Positions 60,042 to 64,000 of a DNA stretch of 64,000 bases are shown piece after piece (the stretch's first letter is position 1; every line of letters starts with the position of its first letter). A program made the translations under genes and the position numbers. The DNA is from Prinsepia uniflora (taxonomy: Eukaryota; Streptophyta; Magnoliopsida; Rosales; Rosaceae). The stretch spans positions 61,088,243 to 61,152,242 of the forward strand of contig CM064862.1 in NCBI GenBank assembly GCA_032719365.1, written 5' to 3'. Below the pieces are notes generated by a model. The model did no database searches. It was not told the DNA's origin and was given only the letters and a program-made list of their open reading frames with translations.

Positions 60042-61138
60042 ATGCCTCCCAGACGTAGACCCTCTCCATGACCTGAAGACGAAGCAGCAAGAGGGACAGA
60101 GAGTGCTACGATTGAGCGAGCCCAGCGGCTCGGGGCTACTACTTTTAGTGGTGGGGCAGATCCTGAGGAAGGTCAGAGGTGGATCACGAGACTTGAGCGG
60201 ATCTTTGCAGTAATGCATTCCCCACTAGAGGATCGAGTGTTACTGGATACGTTCTTACTGGATGGTGCGGCGTACGAGTGGTGGTATACCCTCGAGTTTT
60301 CTAGTTGGGACACCCACACTGTGACCTGGGAGACGTTTCGGGAAAGGTTCTTAGATCAGTATTACCCTCGTTCTTTCTGTGATGCCAAGGAGGCAGAGTT
60401 TCTGTAGCTCCAATATGGGAGTCTGAGTGTGCCTGAGTACGAACAGAAGTTTCAGATGTTGTCTCGGTTTTCTCCTACGTTTGTGGCCACTGAAACCGAG
60501 AAGTGCCGAGGTTTGAGTTGGGCCTGCGAGGTGAGACTCGAGCCAGAGTGACGGCTGGATCGTTTACTACCCTCCAAGAGTTGTTGGACGCTGCGGTGAG
60601 GGTTGAGGCTAGCTTGCCGGTACGACGCCGGGAGCCACCTTTTTCGGGAGCTTCGAGTCAAAGGATACCGAAGAGAGGTAACTTCAGTAGAGCATCGTCG
60701 TTGGGCGATGATCGTTTCGGTAGACCTGGTAGTTTCCAGAGTTCAGGATTTTATGGTTACCGAACACAGCCGACTCCGCAAGCTAGTGCGATGTCGGTTA
60801 CAACGACAGGGAGACCGAGTCCTTCCGGTCGGGATGTTTGTTTCTACTGTGGAGAGCGAGGTCACTTCCGACGTGAGTGTCCACTGTTGCCACAGGAAGG
60901 TGGTGTAGGCCGAGGAGCGGCGGAGCCCGGACAGAGCACAGCGTCAGGGACAGCGGGCACTAGAGGAGGTGGTAGTGCCACTAGTAGTTTGAGGGGACGT
61001 GGTAGATCTTCAGGATCTCAGGCCCGAGTGTTTTCGATGACTCAGCAGGAGGCTCAGTCAGCACCAGGTGCGGGGGCAGGTACTTTTACTACCCTTAGTT
61101 GTGTCGTGTTATTTTATTTTTTTTGGATCCCAGGGTAG
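60042..61138 (+). pseudogene. Element A gag, copy 2
   Basis: Matches copy 1 (55637-56733) with no difference seen, including both stop codons and the frameshift, so the disabling changes predate the duplication. The CCHC knuckle is at about 60836. Confidence 0.9.
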
Positions 61139-61448
61139 AGTTTAGGCCTTACCCTAGGTGACCTGGAGTGACGAGGTTATAGTTTACGGTGAGTTCCGTT
61201 GAAGGATGACGGAAGAAACGGGAAAGGAGTGACTATAACTGATCGATATGAGGTTATTGAATGAGAGAACCCACAATCTAGAGTTTGCCTTTAGGACTTT
61301 GTAGATTTCTTCCAACAAGTGGTCACCGGGTGTTGGGAAACCCGGAGAAGTGGTTGTAGACCTAGTGCGGATCACCGGGTAGGAGACCCCTAGTGTTGGG
61401 AATTAGCTGTGGAATTTCGGGGACGAAATTCTTTTAAGGGCGGTAGGT

Positions 61449-64000
61449 TGTAACAACCTGTCCCGGAACTTAGGTTTAAGACGGTGATTAGTGACGGATT
61501 AGTGAGCTTAATCGGTGGTTAGTTGGTTACGATAGGTCTGTTAGCATGGCATGACGATTTTGCCCCTAGTTCGAGTAAATTGTTGACTTTTATTTCGGGA
61601 GGCCAAGTGGACTTTGACCGATGACGGTGACGTAGTTCGGGACGTCACAAGTCCGTAGACAGGTGGCATGCCCGATTCCGACATCCGAGGAGGAAGTTAT
61701 GATGTTCGGAAGGTTGAGGGCATTGTCGTAATTTGGTTAAAATAGGGGGAAATAGTTGACTTTTTGAACGATCGGGTTTTGACACGTTGACCTAGGACCG
61801 TTAGGTAGATATCGTCGTCCTGTGTTCGATGACAGGCGACACGTATTCATCGGAGTTAGGATGTGTAAGTTACGGGTCTAGAAAGGTAGTGGCATTACCG
61901 TAATTTTAGATTAAAAAGGAGGGCATTTTGGTGATTCCATGTCTTGGGATTTGGGCCAATCAGATAAGGCCAATTATACAGTGAGATTGGGATATTTGTG
62001 AGAGGGCTGAGGGGATGGTCACACGTGCAGTGTGTGTAGTGCGTTCTAGGGAGTGCACGGTGTGTGTGTGTGTGTTCGAATTAAAAAGGTGTGTGTGGTC
62101 GTGTTCGAGAGAAAAAAGAGTGAGGTCTGAGAGGGAATTGATCAAGTTCTGGGTGAGAGTGTGAGAGCTTGAGAGTGTGAGTGTGATCAGGGGAAGCTGG
62201 AGAGTGTAAGGAAGTTGGTGAGAGGAGTTGAGAAGTCGAGTGTTGGTGTGTGCAAGGTGTGAGGTTCTCAGGAAAACAGAGAGGGAGTTTGGGTGGTGTG
62301 CTGTCGTGCCTGGTCAATTGAGACTGGTGGTGGAATTCAGAGGACGGAGGAGGATCTGAGGAGTTGTGTGGACACCGGGGGACACAACGGAGCCAACGGC
62401 GGTGAGCGGCAGGAGAGGTAATTTCTATTTCCTCTGTTTTTCCGTTTTATTTCAAATCAAAAGTCATGGACTTAGGGGCTGAGTCGAGGGTTCTAGTTGG
62501 TCCTAGTCAACAACTTAGGTCCTTAGGAACCTGCTAGTATCGAAGCCGTGACAGGGGAGGACTTGGGTGGTCGGGAACCGGAACATGGGTTTCGGGTTGT
62601 TTTTGTTTCGAGCTTGAGACGACGCGTAGGAGGCTGTGTCGAAGTGTTTGAAGTAGGGGAACAGGTTCTTTAGGAATGGATGATGAAGATGGTGAAGAAA
62701 GGATGGAAAACGGAGACGAGACGGCGGAGAACCGGGAACGCCGGTTCAGTACGGTCGACCCGAGGTAGATGATGATGAACAGTGTTCCTGTAGCAGGAGC
62801 GTGAGGGCCACGCGCAGCCACTTTGGGAGGCGCGTGGGGGTGCGTACGGCGGCGGTAGGGAAAACGGTCAACATGGTTTTGTCTAGGTGTTGTGAGGAGT
62901 CCATTGCAATTGGTTTTGGGTTGTACGGACGTCGTTTGAAGTTGATTCAGCGAGGTTGAAGGTTTAGGGTTCCGGTTTGTTACGTTTAGGATCTGGGATT
63001 TTTGGTGAAACTTGGGTGGAGCTTCATAGACGTGTTAGTGACGTACTTTGGTGACTTGTGACAGGATTGGGACTTCCCGAGGAAGCTGAGGAACGTTCGG
63101 GACGTGATTGAGGGCTTGGTACTGTGAGTGGACCCCTTCTTTAAACTGAGCATGCATAACTGTTTTTCTATACTTGATTTATGATTTTACTTGTGTTTTC
63201 ATGATTATTGAATATGTGGTGTTGGTTTTACATCATTGCACATTTTTCGAGAAAGTACGTATTTGGCACGTTTTACGAGAAAGGTTTGAATTCTGATTTT
63301 GATGCTATGTTTGGGATTTCAATTGATAAGTGATTTTCAATGTTTATCAATGGATTTAAGACATGATTTGATAAGCGAAGCTTTCGGTTTTAGAATCGGA
63401 TTTCGGAAAGAGGGATTTGATTTTAAAGTTGAAAAGTGGAATTCCGGATTTGGGCTCGGAATGACGGTTCTGGACGCCGGAAGGGCATCAGACCGGTGAT
63501 GTTGAATTCGGGTTTGGATATGGATTTAGAAATGGTTTTCAATGGTTTTCGATTGGATTTTCTAGATCTGGTTATTGGGTTTAATGACCCGGATATTGTG
63601 ATTGACGGGGGACGGGCCCGGATTGGGTTTAAAGACCCGGATTGAGTTTAAAGACTCAGATATATTGATATTTCCCCCGTAGGCCTGTTGAGTTTAAAGA
63701 CTCTGGAGTTTAAAGACTCGGATATTATTGAGCCCTGGATTGAGTTTAAAGACTCGGGAGTTTAAAGACTCGGATAGGTACAGCAGGTTTGATCGGATAA
63801 TGATTGGTTGAGACTTATGATTTATACGGTTTTATGATGCTTCTGATATGATTTCTATAACTGTTTTTGTAATGATTCTACAATTGTTTTTATGATGATC
63901 TTTACGTGATTTATAATTGTTTCTAGTAACTGGGTTATGCATGTGATTTCAAAACGGATGGCTAAAACCCTAGTTTTATTATGAAATGGTTTTCGGAAAT
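61449..64000 (+). repeat. Element A, LTR 3, truncated by window end
   Basis: Starts TGTAACAACCTGTCC. The last about 340 bp, including the acceptor-like site and LTR end, lie beyond the window. Hairpin array at 63577-63775. Confidence 0.95.

Overview
This is a transposon-dense stretch of a flowering-plant nuclear genome, almost certainly a eudicot. The evidence is an intron-containing gibberellin 3-oxidase gene, a CrRLK1L-type receptor kinase, plant-type Ty1/copia and Ty3-like LTR elements with initiator-Met tRNA primer sites, hAT-type MITEs and long (TA)n and (GT)n tracts. I cannot name the species. Only one gene is complete and undamaged: a two-exon GA3ox on the + strand (41405-43018). A malectin-domain receptor kinase runs off the left edge on the - strand (1-2416) and carries two single-base frameshifts.

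Layout. 1-2.4 kb: receptor kinase, frameshifted, with a non-RD catalytic loop. 4.7-8.2 kb: two solo LTRs in opposite orientation, each with a perfect 5-bp target-site duplication. 8.3-10.2 kb: a decayed NCED-like gene copy between about 220-bp inverted repeats (Pack-MULE-like). 10.2-15 kb: two hAT MITEs and a broken hAT transposase. 15.8-18.9 kb: a possible TIR element holding two exons of a casein kinase 1 gene. 20.8-23.6 kb: a truncated - strand copia element. 23.6-39.0 kb: a nested, rearranged cluster of long-LTR elements. Its core is a non-coding element (B) with LTRs of about 2.6 kb, sitting inside an older related LTR (C). 39.2-39.6 kb: a gag fragment. 41.4-43.0 kb: GA3ox. 44.5-50.5 kb: a copia gag/protease remnant split by element D, with a GTTGT duplication on both sides. 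50.5-52.6 kb: remnants of another element. 52.6-64.0 kb: a tandem LTR-gag-LTR-gag-LTR array (element A, period 4405 bp) running off the right edge.

Most of the window is therefore one superfamily of non-autonomous retrotransposons: long LTRs (1.4-2.9 kb), a TGGTATCAGAGC primer site, and an internal region with only a gag gene or nothing recognisable. The LTRs differ greatly in sequence but share an architecture. They have a duplicated promoter-proximal module with ACGT and TTGAC motifs, a splice-donor-like site, a mid-LTR array of short hairpins, and an acceptor-like CCCTYCAG/GT site 0.1-0.5 kb before the LTR end. In the hairpins the arm sequences differ from unit to unit while both arms change together and the loop stays short. 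These covarying hairpin arrays, found independently in families A, B, C, D and E, are the most interesting signal here. All coordinates, motif matches and difference counts were read by eye.
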